Of a stretch of 64,000 bases of DNA, positions 11,333 to 23,670 are shown one piece after another. The number at the start of each line of letters is the position of its first letter. The stretch's first letter is position 1. Position numbers and translations under genes: made by a program. The notes under the pieces are model-generated. The model had not been told where the DNA came from. It did no database searches and was given only the letters and a program-made list of their open reading frames with translations. This DNA comes from Ashinkailepas kermadecensis (taxonomy: Eukaryota; Arthropoda; Thecostraca; Neolepadidae): NCBI GenBank assembly GCA_034440615.1, contig JAOTOM010005099.1:352501-416500 (forward strand), given 5' to 3'.

Positions 11333-12999
11333 GATAGTTACCATGCACCACTTCACGTTTGCCGGAGTCGTGTGCCAGTGTGGCAGCGGCTCAGCTGGCG
11401 TCGGAGAGACCGAGGCACGCTGGCCAGCAGAGCGGGCCGGTATTGCGGCCGTCGGCGGCCGACCCGCCGCGTGCCGAGGCCGGCCGGCCGGCCGGCGTGC
11501 GAGCCGCGCCGGCCCAATCAGCGCGCGCCATTGCGCCGAAACGCAGCCGTCTGCCGCGCGTGTAATGGACGGATGTCACACTCCAAGTGGAGCCGCGAAC
11601 TGCCCCGTGACATTAGCCGACTCATCGCCCGCTTGTATGCACCAGGAAGTAATAACGGAAAGAGGTGGCAAACAGCGAGCCGAAGTGAGTCGCGACATAG
11701 CGATCGCCTGGCAAAACGTAAACAGAACATTTGGTTTGGCGTTGTGGCCATTTTGCCAAAGTTATTCGCAAAGGAAATGGTACGGCACTACTAAACAGTG
11801 TAGCCAGACCGAAATCGCGAGGTCGCGACCCATTCTAACAGTCAATGTTGCATGGCAGCATAACGTTAACACTGTACCCCCTGGCTAGGCGCAGTACTAT
11901 TTTGGGCTGTAGCAGCCTTGCCGCTGCGCCAGCCGTCAGCATGGCAGGCACCGATGTCGCTTTGTACATTTTTGGAGAGAGACGTGCACATTTCACGTTG
12001 AATGGTGGTCCTCGTCCTACAATGCTAGGTGTATCCACCCAAAGGTAACGCACGACAATTTCAGCGCGCATTCCATTCCCCACTTCCCGGCAGACGTTTG
12101 CTTGAGCAGCACAGGCACGATCTTTCCATTAACCGAATCAGCATCACATTTTCTGAAATGAGCTTGATGTGCCAGCAAAGTCGTTCCCACAGCATGAGTC
12201 GTGAGGTGCTTGTTCGTGGACCGTGATTTGGGTGAGACAGGTTCAAAATAGAATGTGTACCGTGTGCTGTGTTTTACGCAGTTGGCTTTGCGCTCACACG
12301 CTGTTCATTAGCGTCTCTGTTGAATTTAGGTGCCGAGGTGGGCAGATTTAAATCTGGAAGTTGTTGCGGTGTGTGACGTCGTGTGGACCGACATGCACAT
12401 GGCTGCGAATTCTCCCAGTCGTGGAGTACCGGTAGGTTCCCATGAGAACTGCCACACGACCTGGCAGGTGTAAAAACTAATGCAACTCTATATAGGATGC
12501 CACCGCGCAGGAGGAAGACGGTGATGTACAACCTCCTCCGATGGCAGTTGTTTCACACACTTTGCTGAACTTGATAGCGGTGAACGGTGATGCGGTCATT
12601 AAGCGTTGCTTTAATCGCCGCATGGGCCCATCTGGGTTAACCCTCTAAAGGGAAAATACTATGAAACGCGAACGAAAAGAGACTGAAACCCCCTAATCAA
12701 CGATCTACTGGCGGAATCCGAAGTCAAGAGGCCGCAGCGGAGGCCGCAGTGGTGTGCAGGTCGCGGAAAACCAGTCAAAAGTCGCCTTCGGTGGTCATCA
12801 GCACCTCTGGTGCTGCTTGTCACCAGCTTGCATCAGCTTGTCACCATTCCCACCAGCTAGGGAACGCGGTTATCCCTGGGGGCCGGCGGGCCATGCACCG
12901 CTGATGTGTGTGTGTGTCCGCCGTTCAACTGCCCAACCGCGGCCACCGTGTGGTCAGTGGGGAGGGGGCGCTGGCCGAGAGGGGGCGGCGGGTGGCTGG

Positions 13000-13870
13000 C
13001 TGCAGTGACCACCCGCCGGCTAACGGTGCCGGCCGACAGTCGAGCGGTCGTGCGGCGGCGCCTCGCCGCATCACACTCCGCTCCCACAGCGGCTGCTATC
13101 TGCCGGCGGCATCGCCGCGCGGTTGCCGGCCGGCACGGGCGGCGCTCTGCCCTCTGCCCTCTGCCAGCGCCGCGCCGGCCGCTTTCACTCCTACATCAAC
13201 CGGCGCTGTCCGTCCTGTCCTGTCCTGTCCTGTCCTGTCTTGTCCCTTTCCCTTTCCTGTTTGGTCATGTCGTGTCATGTCCGCCAGTCCGTTCGTCCGT
13301 CCGCCGGTCTGTCTGTTTCTCTGTCTGTCTGTCTTTGGTCTTTGGTCTGTGTCTGTGTCTGTGTCTGTGTCTGTGTCTGTGTCTGTGTCTGTCTGTCCGT
13401 CTGTCCGTCAGGGGCCGGCACTTGGGCCGCCGAGTCGGACCGCGCGCGGTCAGCTGGCGGAGGCCGACAGACAGTCCGCGCGGACACGCACAGTCTGCCG
13501 CCGGCCGCCGCCGCCGCCGCCGCACACGCACCGCCGGCGGCGGCGGCGGCGGTTGCGAAACCCTGTGACGTCAGTGCGGCCGGGTGAAGCGCCGGCCGTC
13601 AGCCCGGGCCGGGCCGGGCCGGGCCGGCCGGCCGGCGCGCCCATTATACGGGTCGGCGGTGGCAAAATGGGCGCCGCGGCGGCCGCCGAACGGCACCGGT
13701 CGCCCCCCCTACCCCGATCGCCGCCGATACACGGGCCACCTATTGCGCGCCGTTGCCGCTCCGACCCAGACGCCGGCCCGGCCCGTCGTGGTCGATGCCC
13801 CCGGCCGAGGGCGGCTCATCGACCGGCGAGGGCGACTCCGGCCGTGACTAACGCCCCGCTCGCCGGCCGT
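13000..13870. promoter_or_regulatory. GC-rich, CpG-rich island just upstream of exon A
   Basis: The segment is very rich in CG dinucleotides (GGCCGGCCGG-type runs) and includes short CT/GT microsatellites at about 13200-13400. It has a full CRE octamer TGACGTCA at 13566 and an ATG in a strong context (CAAAATGGGCG, ATG at 13666). It may hold the promoter or first exon of the gene. The ATG frame does not read into exon A without another splice, and I see no convincing donor, so this is inference only. Confidence 0.3.
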
Positions 13871-13875
13871 TTCAG

Positions 13876-14002
13876 GAGAACGATAAGCGAGCCGAACGCA
13901 AAGAACTCACCGAGCCGCTGACGACCGTCAGCAACTCCGTGCGGGCGCTGATCGAGGAGAAGATCATCAAGCGCCAGCAGACCGGCGGACACAGCACGCC
14001 AG
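13876..14002 (+). CDS. Exon A of a TRERF1/MIDEAS-like gene (internal exon)
   Basis: A 127-bp exon encodes 42 residues plus one base. It is charged and probably helical, running from ENDKRAERKEL through SNSVRALIEEKIIKRQQ to GGHSTP; I see no named domain. The acceptor is a good TTTCAG with a CTAAC branch point about 22 bases upstream, and that CTAAC also supplies an in-frame TAA, so this frame cannot extend upstream. The other two frames have stops within the exon. The donor is CCAG/GTGCGT. It starts in phase 0 and ends in phase 1. Phase 1 does not fit exon C directly, but it fits exon B, which then fits exon C; this is the main reason to place A and B in the same gene. It lies just after a GC-rich island, so it may be near the 5' end of the gene. 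The function of this segment is unknown, and it could belong to a different gene. Confidence 0.6.
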
Positions 14003-14326
14003 GTGCGTTGTTGCACGGCAGGGCACACGGCGCGCCTCGGGCGCACCGCCTGGCGCCACGCCGGACGACGCGACACAGCCGCACGGTCACGGGTGATGGT
14101 GATGCGTCTGTGACCGGGGCCGGCTGCCAGGGCGCACCCTGACACTTGCTGGCAGCGGCGCGGCCAGGATTTCGGTTCATCAGCTTCAGTATTGCTGGGC
14201 CCTCGCAATAATTATCTTGAAGCTCGCGCAACGCAAAATCTAGCACAGAAACATCGCGAAAAATGCTCTTAAATATCAAAGAGATCACGCAGTAGCACAA
14301 CATAGCTAACTATTGTAGCACATCAG

Positions 14327-14645
14327 GAGCGGATCCAGAAATTTGCATGGGGGCTCTTGTCTGCAGGGGCGCCATTTCCTCGGAGGCGTACCACCGCGAA
14401 AGCCCCTGGAGGGGCGCCTTCGGCGTAGCATTATTAAAGGGAGAAGGGGACGGTGGTGCACCCAAACGTACTGAACGTACCCAAACACTGGCGCCTTTTT
14501 CTCTCCAAAGGGCAACTTTGGCAAAACATAATTGTTGAGCGTGGGGGATGCATTGAAACCCCCCGAGGTGGACGCCTTTTCCCGGTCAGACGGTCGCCAC
14601 CTTTCCACGGGGCACATGTTCCTAGTGCCCCCCCCGTATCCGCCA
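14327..14645 (+). mobile_element. MITE-like family 2 copy
   Basis: It begins GGAGCGGATCCAGAAATT and ends GTATCCGCCAC, an inverted pair around GCGGATCC/GTATCCGC. ACATCA stands at both edges and may be a decayed target duplication. It has the G-run after the left end (GCATGGGGGC) and no coding potential. Related copies are at 18919-19214 and 25757-26073. Confidence 0.55.
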
Positions 14646-15564
14646 CTACATCACGTAACACCAGAAGTTTTTTTAATACCACATACACAGCAAATAATAC
14701 AAATGGTGTCCAAAAATGTGTGATAAACATATGTCTGAGCCAAACACGCTTCTGAGTGCATATCGATGTAGGTAGTGTCGATGTAATTCCAGGAAAATGT
14801 TTCTCTGAATTTTTTTTTCTTTCAGATTCAACTTTTGGTAGGCACAATTAATCATAGGCGGGGGACATGCCTTTCCAAAAGTATGCAAACAGCACCCCGC
14901 CAGGGAACCTTCACCACTTATCAGGGACGTACGCAGGGGGCAACGGCCATTGCCCCCATCGCCGCCGGCGAAAGTTGTTATTTTTATGGGGAAAAAATGT
15001 TTGTTTTTCAAATATATACCTGCCTTGTGGTACTACTAGTGCAGCTCGCATGGGTAGACGTGGAAAGGACTGACTGCAGGTATGGTGGTACGCGTACTCG
15101 TTAGCTGCATTCCGAAGGTGCTACCGGGTACACCCACCCGGACACGTGCGTCGGCAACATGCTCGGGTCACTGCTCTTACGTCGGCCCAGAAACGGAGCA
15201 ACCCAGAGCAAACCGAACAGCCTAGGTGGCTCGAAGGCGTGCGCTGTTTTGCATAGGCCTGACGTTCGAATACCAAAATGGTATTTAGGTGGGTACGTCA
15301 TTTTGTCTGCAGTGAAAAGGAAAACAAATTTCACCGGATCGGTTTATTTAACCTGGGCCCACACGACATTCATCACGCCTTCATTTGTCACGGCGCGCTC
15401 TCTTGGGTCAGTATCGCTGATCTGTTTAAAGTTTGGTCGGCAAGCGTAAACAAGGAAGTCCTCTGCGCTCCACAGTCCGGTTTGCGTCTGTGGCGTTAGC
15501 TGGCGCTGTTCGCCGGCGCATGTTGCGGAACGTGTCGGCGGTCGTCTCGCGAGTGACGCCGTGC

Positions 15565-16182
15565 TGACACTGGCCAGCGACGTGGTGATTGGCCGGCGTA
15601 GACAAGACCACTGGCCAGCGACGTGGTGATTGGCCGGCGTAGACAAGACCACTGACCAGCGACGTGGTGATTGGCCGGCGTAGACAAGACCACTGCCCAG
15701 CGACGTGGTGATTGGCCGGCGTAGACAAGACCACTGGCCATCGATGTGGTGATTAACCGGCGTAGACAAGACCACTGACCAGCGACGTGGTGATTGGCCG
15801 GCGTAGACAAGACCACTGACCAGCGATGTGGTGATTGGCCGGCGTAGACAAGACCACTGACCAGCGACGTGGTGATTGGCCGGCGTAGACAAGACCACTG
15901 ACCAGCGACGTGGTGATTGGCCGGCGTAGACAAGACCACTGACCAGCGACGTGGTGATTGGCCGGCGTAGACAAGACCACTGACCAGCGATGTGGTGATT
16001 GGCCAGCGTAGACAAGACCACTGGCCAGCGACGTGGTGATTGGCCGGCGTAGACAAGACCACTGGCCAGCGACGTGGTGATTGGCCGGCGTAGACAAGAC
16101 CACTGACCAGCGATGTGGTGATTGGCCAGCGTAGACAAGACCACTGGCCAGCGACGTGGTGATTGGCCGGCGTAGACAAGAC
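15565..16182. repeat. 41-bp minisatellite, about 15 copies
   Basis: The unit contains GACGTGGTGATTGGCCGGCG and TAGACAAGACCACTG. Copies differ mainly at GGCC/GACC/GCCC and GACG/GATG. Each carries the CCAAT-type ATTGG pentamer. Open frames on the minus strand are artefacts. Confidence 0.95.
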
Positions 16183-16794
16183 CGCTGCCGTGTTACGTGG
16201 TTTACCTCTGCGCTCTGTCCAGCTGCGTGGCCGCCCGGCCACCCCGACCGCGCGAGACTCGAGCGCAACGACTTGTCGGGTGGTTTGAGTCGAACCGGTG
16301 GACGCTGCAGTAGGTTTGCGACGTGGGTTGCGGTGCCGGTTTCATTCTGCTTCGGCACTGCTCAAGCACCACTGCAGTAGTAATTCGTTTTGACTTACCA
16401 ATAACGTGCGAACTAATCTAGCCGATAGCAGCAACGTATCACGGAGGGTGTATAATGTTGCTCCACCATTTCGTGATTTCGCTTATAAAAAGAGAATAAA
16501 AAGGATTATCATACCAGTCGAAGTCTGTTTTCGTGCATAAGTGATCGTTTGGATTCGCTTGTGCATCAGATATAATTTCGTTTTCCAAATCAACCCGGCT
16601 GTTTTGCAGTATCATTCATTTGAGCTGACTGTCATCCCATAAAACGGCCTTACGAAGCAGTATTGCACTGCAGGGTTCAATGTTCTGGGTTTTGTTTTGT
16701 GTCAGTTCAGACTAGTGATTGGAGTAAGACGTACCATAGTATTTAAATGAAGAATTGGCGGCAAGATGGGCACCAGCGGTATTGTTTTATATAC

Positions 16795-16948
16795 TTTTAA
16801 GGGGCCAAGTGCCCTGTCAATGTCGGCTTTGCCCCTCCATTAATTTCAACTTTTAACATGGGACTCTATGCGGTGTGCCTCGCCCAATCCATTTGGGCCC
16901 GCCCATCGCCTTCATGCATGGTGCCCCCCCAATAATTTCGCGGGGGCA
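16795..16948 (-). mobile_element. Interspersed repeat family 3 copy
   Basis: Read on the minus strand it has GCATGAAGGCGATGGGCG, then TAGAGTCCCATGTTAAAAG, then GGGGCAAAGCCGACATTG. The same order is found at 27660-27855 on the plus strand and in part at 1-100. It is a short non-coding dispersed repeat of unknown class. Confidence 0.55.
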
Positions 16949-17093
16949 CGTCATTTACGTTTGCTCGATGGCTGGCCGCTGTCGTGTTCTTCAGTATGCT
17001 GAAATGACCACTATTGCCAAGACATTGTTGACCAACGTTGATGGGCGATGTTGGTAGTTTGGTAGTTGTTCCCTGGAACGTTGCCATGCTCTA

Positions 17094-17608
17094 TGAGTAC
17101 ACACCGGTGTGACATGTGCTGCCCGGATCTGACAGGCTCTGTTAGTCGCTGAGTGGTGTGGAGAGATATACGAGTACACACCGGTGTGACATGTGCTGCC
17201 CGGATCTGACAGGCTCTGTTAGTTGCTGAGTGGTGTGGAGAGATATACGAGTACACACCGGTGTGACATGTGCTGCCCGGATCTGACAGGCTCTGTTAGT
17301 TGCTGAGTTGGTGTGGAGAGATATACGAGTACACACCGGTGTGACATGTGCTGCCCGGATCTGACAGGCTCTGTTAGTTGCTGAGTGGTGTGGAGAGATA
17401 TACGAGTACACACCGGTGTGACATGTGCTGCCCGGATCTGACAGGCTCTGTTAGTTGCTGAGTTGGTGTGGAGAGATATACGAGTACACACCGGTGTGAC
17501 ATGTGCTGCCCGGATCTGACAGGCTCTGTTAGTTGCTGAGTTGGTGTGGAGAGATATACGAGTACACACCGGTGTGACATGTGCTGCCCGGATCTGACAG
17601 GCTCTGCT
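17094..17608. repeat. 77-78-bp minisatellite, about 7 copies
   Basis: The unit contains GAGTACACACCGGTGTGACA and GATCTGACAGGCTCTGTTAG. Copies are nearly identical, apart from a one-base TGG/TTGG length variant that alternates along the array. Inside each unit, ACACCGGTGT is a perfect palindrome. Confidence 0.95.
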
Positions 17609-17644
17609 TCTTGTTGGATGGTGGTGGAAGGTTGTTTTGTTGGA

Positions 17645-18146
<502 letters not shown>

Positions 18147-18296
18147 CGCGCTGGCCCGGCTCAGTACCAGGCGGAGGTGGCTCCGACGCCGCCCGGCCGT
18201 TCCCACGGACAGCCCCGATTGAAAAATGTCGGCAACAATGACTAACATCTCGGCAAAAATCAGCGGCATTCCAGGCGGCCGTCGCCTCGCGCGGCA

Positions 18297-18425
18297 ATGT
18301 TGGCGGGAAGGTGGACGCCAACGTCGGCTGGAAAGTGGACGCGAACGTCGGTGGGAACGTGGACACCAACGTCGGCTGGAAGGTGGACGCCAACGTTGAC
18401 GGGAAGGTGGACGCCAACGTCAGCG
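18297..18425. repeat. 24-bp minisatellite
   Basis: About five copies of a unit around GGAAGGTGGACGCCAACGTC. It would read as VDANVGGK-type repeats, but no splice sites or start support coding. Confidence 0.75.
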
Positions 18426-18489
18426 ACGTATCAAGCTCCTGCGGCCGACCTGGCGCCAGACCAGCGGCGAATTTTGACCCCGCTCTGCA

Positions 18490-18690
18490 CGTCAGTCGTG
18501 TTACGAGAGCAACCTCACAAGTCTGTCTGTACAGTACTGAGGCCCTGCCTCGTCAGTCGTGTTGCGGGAGCAGCCTCACAAGTCTGTCTGTACAGTACTG
18601 AGGACCTGCCGCAGCAGTCGTGTTGCGGGAGCATCCTCACAAGAATGTCTGTACAGCACTGAGGCCCCGCCGCAGCAGTCGGTGTCACGT
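18490..18690. repeat. 61-bp tandem repeat, about 3 copies
   Basis: Units share CAGTCGTGTTGCGGGAGCA and GTCTGTACAGTACTGAGG, with single-base differences. Confidence 0.85.
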
Positions 18691-18918
18691 TACTGGGTTA
18701 CATGGGTGTCACGGTGCCCAGTTCTGGAGAATATTATGTTATTTATGAGACTATGAGAATATCATATTCCTCATGGTCATCAATTTCATCATATTTTTAA
18801 TTAAAAACCTTATTTTTCACTATCTTTATTCGTGATTGAAGTATGTCGACTGAAGATTCACTTGTTATTATTTACAAATCAACAGCTAAAACATTGCTTC
18901 ACAGGTTGTGTACACTTG

Positions 18919-19214
18919 TCGGGGGTGGATGCAGGGGGAAAGGCGTCCCCTACATGTGCCCCCATATAAAAATGGTGTCCCTCTGGCCCAGAAAGGAACC
19001 CCTTAGAAAGATTCGAGTGCACCTCCTCCCGTTCAACGGATTTTTCAGCCAAAACACCATTTTCAGAAGAGAAGGCGCCACTTTGAGATGAAAACGCGCC
19101 CCATCAGTATGTTCGAGTGCACTCTCCACCCCCCCCGCTCATTTTTTTTTCTTGCCGTAGCCCCCTGCAAGGAAATGTTTCCCCGCCCCCGGAATATTCC
19201 TGGATCCGCCCCTA
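18919..19214 (-). mobile_element. MITE-like family 2 copy, reversed
   Basis: On the minus strand it begins GGGGCGGATCCAGGAATA. Its other end, read on the plus strand, is GGGGTGGATGCAGGGG. The two ends therefore form a terminal inverted repeat of about 14 bases. A TTCGAGTGCAC segment is present twice inside. Confidence 0.6.
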
Positions 19215-20267
19215 TCCCTTGCACGTTGAATATGGCTCTGAATCGGATCAGTTTGTACGCACGATTTAGGCGTATTGGGCACAAACACGATTGTTGGCAT
19301 TGCACCCATGGGATTGTTTTATGCGAGTAGGATTGGTGCGTCAGCTTGGCGTTTTCTTGTCTAGTCTGTGTAATCATGTGTTTTGGTGCACTCAGTATGT
19401 GTGAACGTCACAGGTACCAACTTACATTGTGGATTCTGGCAGGCGTGGAGTTTTGCAAGAAAATATTTGGTGGGTCTTAAAACGTTTTCATGCCATTATC
19501 TTCAGCCAACACCCAAAGGCTCCATGTTAATGCACCAATTCAGGGGTTTTATCCTTGTTGAAATCCGTTGTTGAATCCGCCGTTGTCTTGCAAAATGTGT
19601 CACCCCTTCAGTTTTACAACGAAATTATTCCCAATGACGAAGCCATGTAAACATAGTTCTGCAAAAATTGATAGGTTTCATTCCGATACTCCGTAAGGCA
19701 GTTTGTATGAATGTATTTTAAGATTATTTTTTTAATAGTCAGTGTATTATATTTATAGTGGCGTGCTACTCCACCGAGGTGCATACATGTCGCCCCTTGT
19801 AACGTCTACAGAGGTCCTCCCTGTGAAAGCTAAGCTATTATGACCGATATAGGTGTCTGGGGAAACTACGTTTTATGCTGATCGTATAAGACAGACAATC
19901 AAATAGAAAGCGAAAGTCGTCTTGTTAATGTATTGTGCTGCAGCCGACACCCCGGCAGACAGGGCATGATGTATTACTGCTGATTAATTATCATTTCTAA
20001 CGGCAAACCAACATTAGGCAACTCGAAGTCTGGAAGCAATTTGCGAAGGAGTTTGTGGTGCTAACCAAAAGGAACTATCCTCTCATAATTGACTGGCGCG
20101 AAAATTATGCTCGCCAAATCGAGCATTCCGAGATATTAATGCGACCCAGCGCTGGAGGATGCTTCGAAGGCGCCACATTTGTCACCGCCGACGCTTGGGG
20201 CGAGATCGTGCCGGGAAGTATGTTCCGAGGTGTTGCGGGACCTGTATTTGGCCGAATGTGTCGCGCC

Positions 20268-20940
20268 AGCGGACGGTGGTGGGGGCCGGCGGACGGTGGT
20301 GAGGGCCGTCGGACGGTGGTGAGGGCCGGCTGACGGTGGTGAGGGCCGGCTGACGGTGGTGAGGGTCGGAGGACGGTGGTGACAGCCGGCGGACGGTGGT
20401 GAGGGCCGGTGGACGGTGGTGACAGCCGGTGGACGGTGGTGAGGGCCGGCTGACAGCGGTGAGGGCCGGCTGACAGCGGTGAGGGCCGGCGGACGGTGGT
20501 GAGGGCCGGCGGACGGTGGTGACAGCCGGCTGACAGCGGTGAGGGCCGGCTGACGGTGGTGAGGGCCGGCTGACAGCGGTGAGGGCCGGCGGACGGTGGT
20601 GAGGGCCGGCGGACGGTGGTGAGGGCCGTCGGATGGTGGTGAGGGCCGGCTGACGGTGGTGAGGGCCGGCGGACGGTGGTGAGGGTCGGCGGACGGTGGT
20701 GACAGCCGGCTGACAGCGGTGAGGGCCGGCTGACGGTGGTGAGGGCCGGCTGACAGCGGTGAGGGCCGGCGGACGGTGGTGAGGGCCGGCGGACGGTGGT
20801 GAGGGCCGGCTGACGGTGGTGAGGGCCGGCTGACGGTGGTGAGGGTCGGAGGACGGTGGTGACAGCCGGCTGACAGCGGTGAGGGCCGGCTGACGGTGGT
20901 GAGGGCCGGCGGACGGTGGTGAGGACCGGCGGACGGTGGC
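20268..20940. repeat. 20-bp minisatellite with higher-order structure
   Basis: About 33 head-to-tail copies of GAGGGCCGGCGGACGGTGGT and variants (GACAGCC, TGACAGC, TGACGG). The order of variants at 20521-20640 recurs almost exactly at 20701-20820, a 180-bp (nine-unit) higher-order repeat. Open frames on the minus strand are artefacts. Confidence 0.95.
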
Positions 20941-21761
20941 GACTGGAGTCGGCGGTGGCCGACTCGCCGTACTCGGCGCTACCTTCTCGCAGCATACGGC
21001 ACGCCGCCAACCGGCCGTGGCCGGGCCGGCGCGCTGCGTGACCTTCACTCCCCACACGACGCTGCATTCCGCCGGCGCCGCCGCACCACCGGCCGCCCCG
21101 GCACCCGCTCACGTCTGGCCAGCCGACGCTCAGCTCGACGCTTCCGCGTGCGGACGGCGGCGGTGGCGCGGTGGCGGTGGCGGCGGTGGTGGAGGCAAGC
21201 GCCGACGGCGTGCGCCCTCTGCCTGGTGGAGCCGGCGGGTGTGCCGACGTGGTCGGGGTAGCGGCACGTCTCTGGGTGGGGCCAGGGCCAGGGTTGGAGG
21301 TAGGCGGTCTGTTGGTACGGCGCGCGCGCGCGCCGGTGTGCGGTGATCCGGAACCAGATGGTTCTGTCCGGCCCGGCCGTGGTGGTTCACTGACCCGGGG
21401 CCATTATAGCTGCTAATGGCCGCCCGATGAATGCACATCAGGTCTTGTCCCGGGTATATTTCATCTTCGAACGGATGGTGTTTGGGAGCGTGAAGTTTTA
21501 TTGAGCCAAAGCGCTCGCATTTTTCTGATGAAAATACTTCACCGTTTCGCTCCCAGGTCCATGTGCAGGTTGCCCTGAAGAGAGCTTAGCGCCGAAGCGA
21601 TCCATTTTGTTTATAGAAAAACGCCACCAATTGGGTACAGCCAAGTCAAGGACCATCCCAAATGACAAAGGACAACGAACCGTGTACACGCTAAGCCCTG
21701 TCCCATGTCAGTTTATCTTTCGGTGGTATCCCGTTTGATATGGTGGCTTGGCTTCCCCAAT

Positions 21762-22018
21762 TTACTCAACGAATGCTTGTTGCGTCGTGATTTCACCTGT
21801 AGCTTCAAGGGATTTATCAAAACATACGTGGTGAGATAGGGCAATTACTGGCAGGTTTTTTAGCTCCATAGGAACGACGTATTGCTTCCCTAATGTAAAA
21901 GGGTGAATGGATGAGAGCTCAGGATGAAAGCCCCAGCGCACCCAGAAATTGTACAGGGGAACACGGATTCTGAGTGCATGGTTGAACTTCTTGAGCTCAA
22001 CAGCCGGATAATCTACAT
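21762..22018 (-). CDS. Unidentified open segment, possible terminal exon or gene relic
   Basis: On the minus strand a segment of about 85 residues is open. It has balanced, protein-like composition unlike the repeat frames around it: VDYPAVELKKFNHALRIR, YNFWVRWGFHPEL, FTLGKQYVVPMEL, SHHVCFDKSLEATGE. It ends at a stop (21762-21764). Just upstream, TGTTTTTCTATGTAG looks like a splice acceptor. I do not recognise the family. It could be a terminal exon, a transposon or viral relic, or chance. Confidence 0.25.
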
Positions 22019-22424
22019 AGAAAAACACAAATTTTAACTGCTAATGGGGACCATCGCAGCCCCTTGTGTGCGCCTGTGTGTGAATGTGCAGTCAGCAAGA
22101 GCATCGATATGTAAACAGATTTTCGCCCAGTCTCTGAATATTACCATTTGATTTGTGTAACCTTATTTTGCTTGACAATCCCGAGGAAATATATAGTCGT
22201 GGTGTCGACAAACGCGTGTTAGTTGCGGTGACACAGTGGACTGGCGGTGATTTGGTTGGTTTAACGCCGATATCGGCTGATGATGTGGACCGTGATCGGT
22301 GTCGGATAGCATGGCAATGCTGGCGGCTCGGCTCTTGACGACGGCCGTGTGTTCGTCGGCCGTGACCTGACCTCCGTCGGAGAAGGGAGAGAACTTGATG
22401 TGCTTGCCTCTCCGTACGGTGTGA

Positions 22425-22640
22425 CCAGCTGCCCCTGCATTGGGAGGGCTGTGTAGCCAGCTACCCCTGCACTGGGAGGGCTGTGTGGCCAGCTACCCCT
22501 GCACTGGGAGGGCTGTGTGGCCAGCTACCCCTGCACTGGGAGGGATGTGTGGCCAGCTACCCCTGCACTGGGAGGGCTGTGTAGCCAGCTGCCCCTGCAC
22601 TGGGAGGGCTGTGTCGCCACCTACCCTTGCACTGGAAGGG
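22425..22640. repeat. 32-bp minisatellite, about 6 copies
   Basis: The unit contains CAGCTACCCCTGCACTGGGA and GGGCTGTGTG. Copies are nearly identical, with CTACC/CTGCC variants. Confidence 0.9.
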
Positions 22641-23458
22641 CCACAGCGACTCTTGTCGCCGTCATGGCCGCGTCCGGGTCATGAAGCGTCATGAAGTCAT
22701 TCACTATTCATACAGTGTCCAGCTTAATTAATAAGAACCGGAAGGTTTTCGGTTTGTTGATTGTTGTTGATGGGTTAATGTTGTTCAGGGAGGATACTAT
22801 AAGATGATAAAGCAAATATCAGGACACCCTAATCAATACTATATCCTGAGTTCTGAAGGACTTATCTATCCCAGCATGTCTGGTCCCGTTCACCCGATCT
22901 CGTCCCAGGTAGACCAAGTGCCTGACGACCGTGACTGCACCTGTACTGTACCCTGCCGCACTGTCTTTTATTTGACAAAAACACGCCTAGTCCTTTGCTG
23001 AGGTATGCATCGTGCGGTCTCTTTGGCGCAAAAATCCTTCAGCTTGGAAAGAATCCAGGTTCGTTGAAGTTTCCGAGGTGGGAATGCAGCTAACGATTTC
23101 CCTGTAATCGGACAGGTGTCTAATAGTACGTGGCAATGCATCGTTATACAGTGCTATCGATCGTCACGAAGCTCTCTCCCACCGCGGTGTGGATAGGTAG
23201 AAATACGCCACGGCGTATGCACTCTGTATGGAGTGGACTGACAGGCGTGGACACACCTGTCCACTGTATGGAATGGACTGACAGGCGTGGACACACCTGT
23301 CCACGTGGCCGGCATTATATTTTGCTCAAGAGGCAAGTGCTAACAAAATGTTCCGATGTAGGATTGGTGGGTGTGTCTTAATTTCGCCGAGCTAGACACG
23401 CTCTGTTGCGTCGTTCTCCGCCGTGCCGCCTGCTGCCGTCTCGGCCAGTTCCGCTATC

Positions 23459-23670
23459 CAGTGGCGCAGCCAGGACTTTCCTAAGGGGGAAGGGGACGAC
23501 CAAAAGAAGAATGCAATGCAAGGAATGCAAAGAAAGAGATAAAACCTTCGGCGCGTGAAGCGCGCGGAAATTGTTTGGTTTTGGGTAGTGGAAATTTCAA
23601 AATGTCTTGTTCGATCAAGTGCGTTTTTGGTTGCTAAGGGGTGCCGAGGCCCCCGTTGGCTACGCCTCTG
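23459..23670 (+). mobile_element. MITE-like family 1 copy with terminal inverted repeats
   Basis: A 212-bp element starts CAGTGGCGCAGCCAGG. Its right end GGCTACGCCTCTG is the near-perfect reverse complement (CAGAGGCGTAGCC). It shares TTGTTCGATCAAGTG and TTGGTTGCTAAGGGG with the other copies. CAGNGGCG ends are typical of non-autonomous hAT elements, but I see no clear 8-bp target duplication, so the superfamily is tentative. Confidence 0.6.

Larger units (their letters stand above)
1..13875. other. Region upstream of exon A: intergenic DNA or first intron
   Basis: No exon could be supported here. Stretches where I see nothing distinct are about 110-600, 3330-4440, 6210-6600, 8500-9480, 9900-11290 and 11580-12900. 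Long open frames in 12.9-13.9 kb and 7.3-8.0 kb are products of GC-rich, stop-poor sequence. An upstream exon ending in phase 0 must exist for exon A, but no single donor stood out. Confidence 0.6.

Noticed and set aside
12908..13921. 337-residue open frame on the plus strand
   Set aside because: It is made of CT/GT microsatellites and GC-rich sequence, reads through the start of exon A in the wrong frame and has no protein-like segments.
15344..16358. Open frames of 200-266 residues on the minus strand
   Set aside because: They are translations of the 41-bp array in each of three frames.
20105..21112. Open frames of 290-335 residues on the minus strand
   Set aside because: They are translations of the 20-bp array with Pro/Ser/His repeats.
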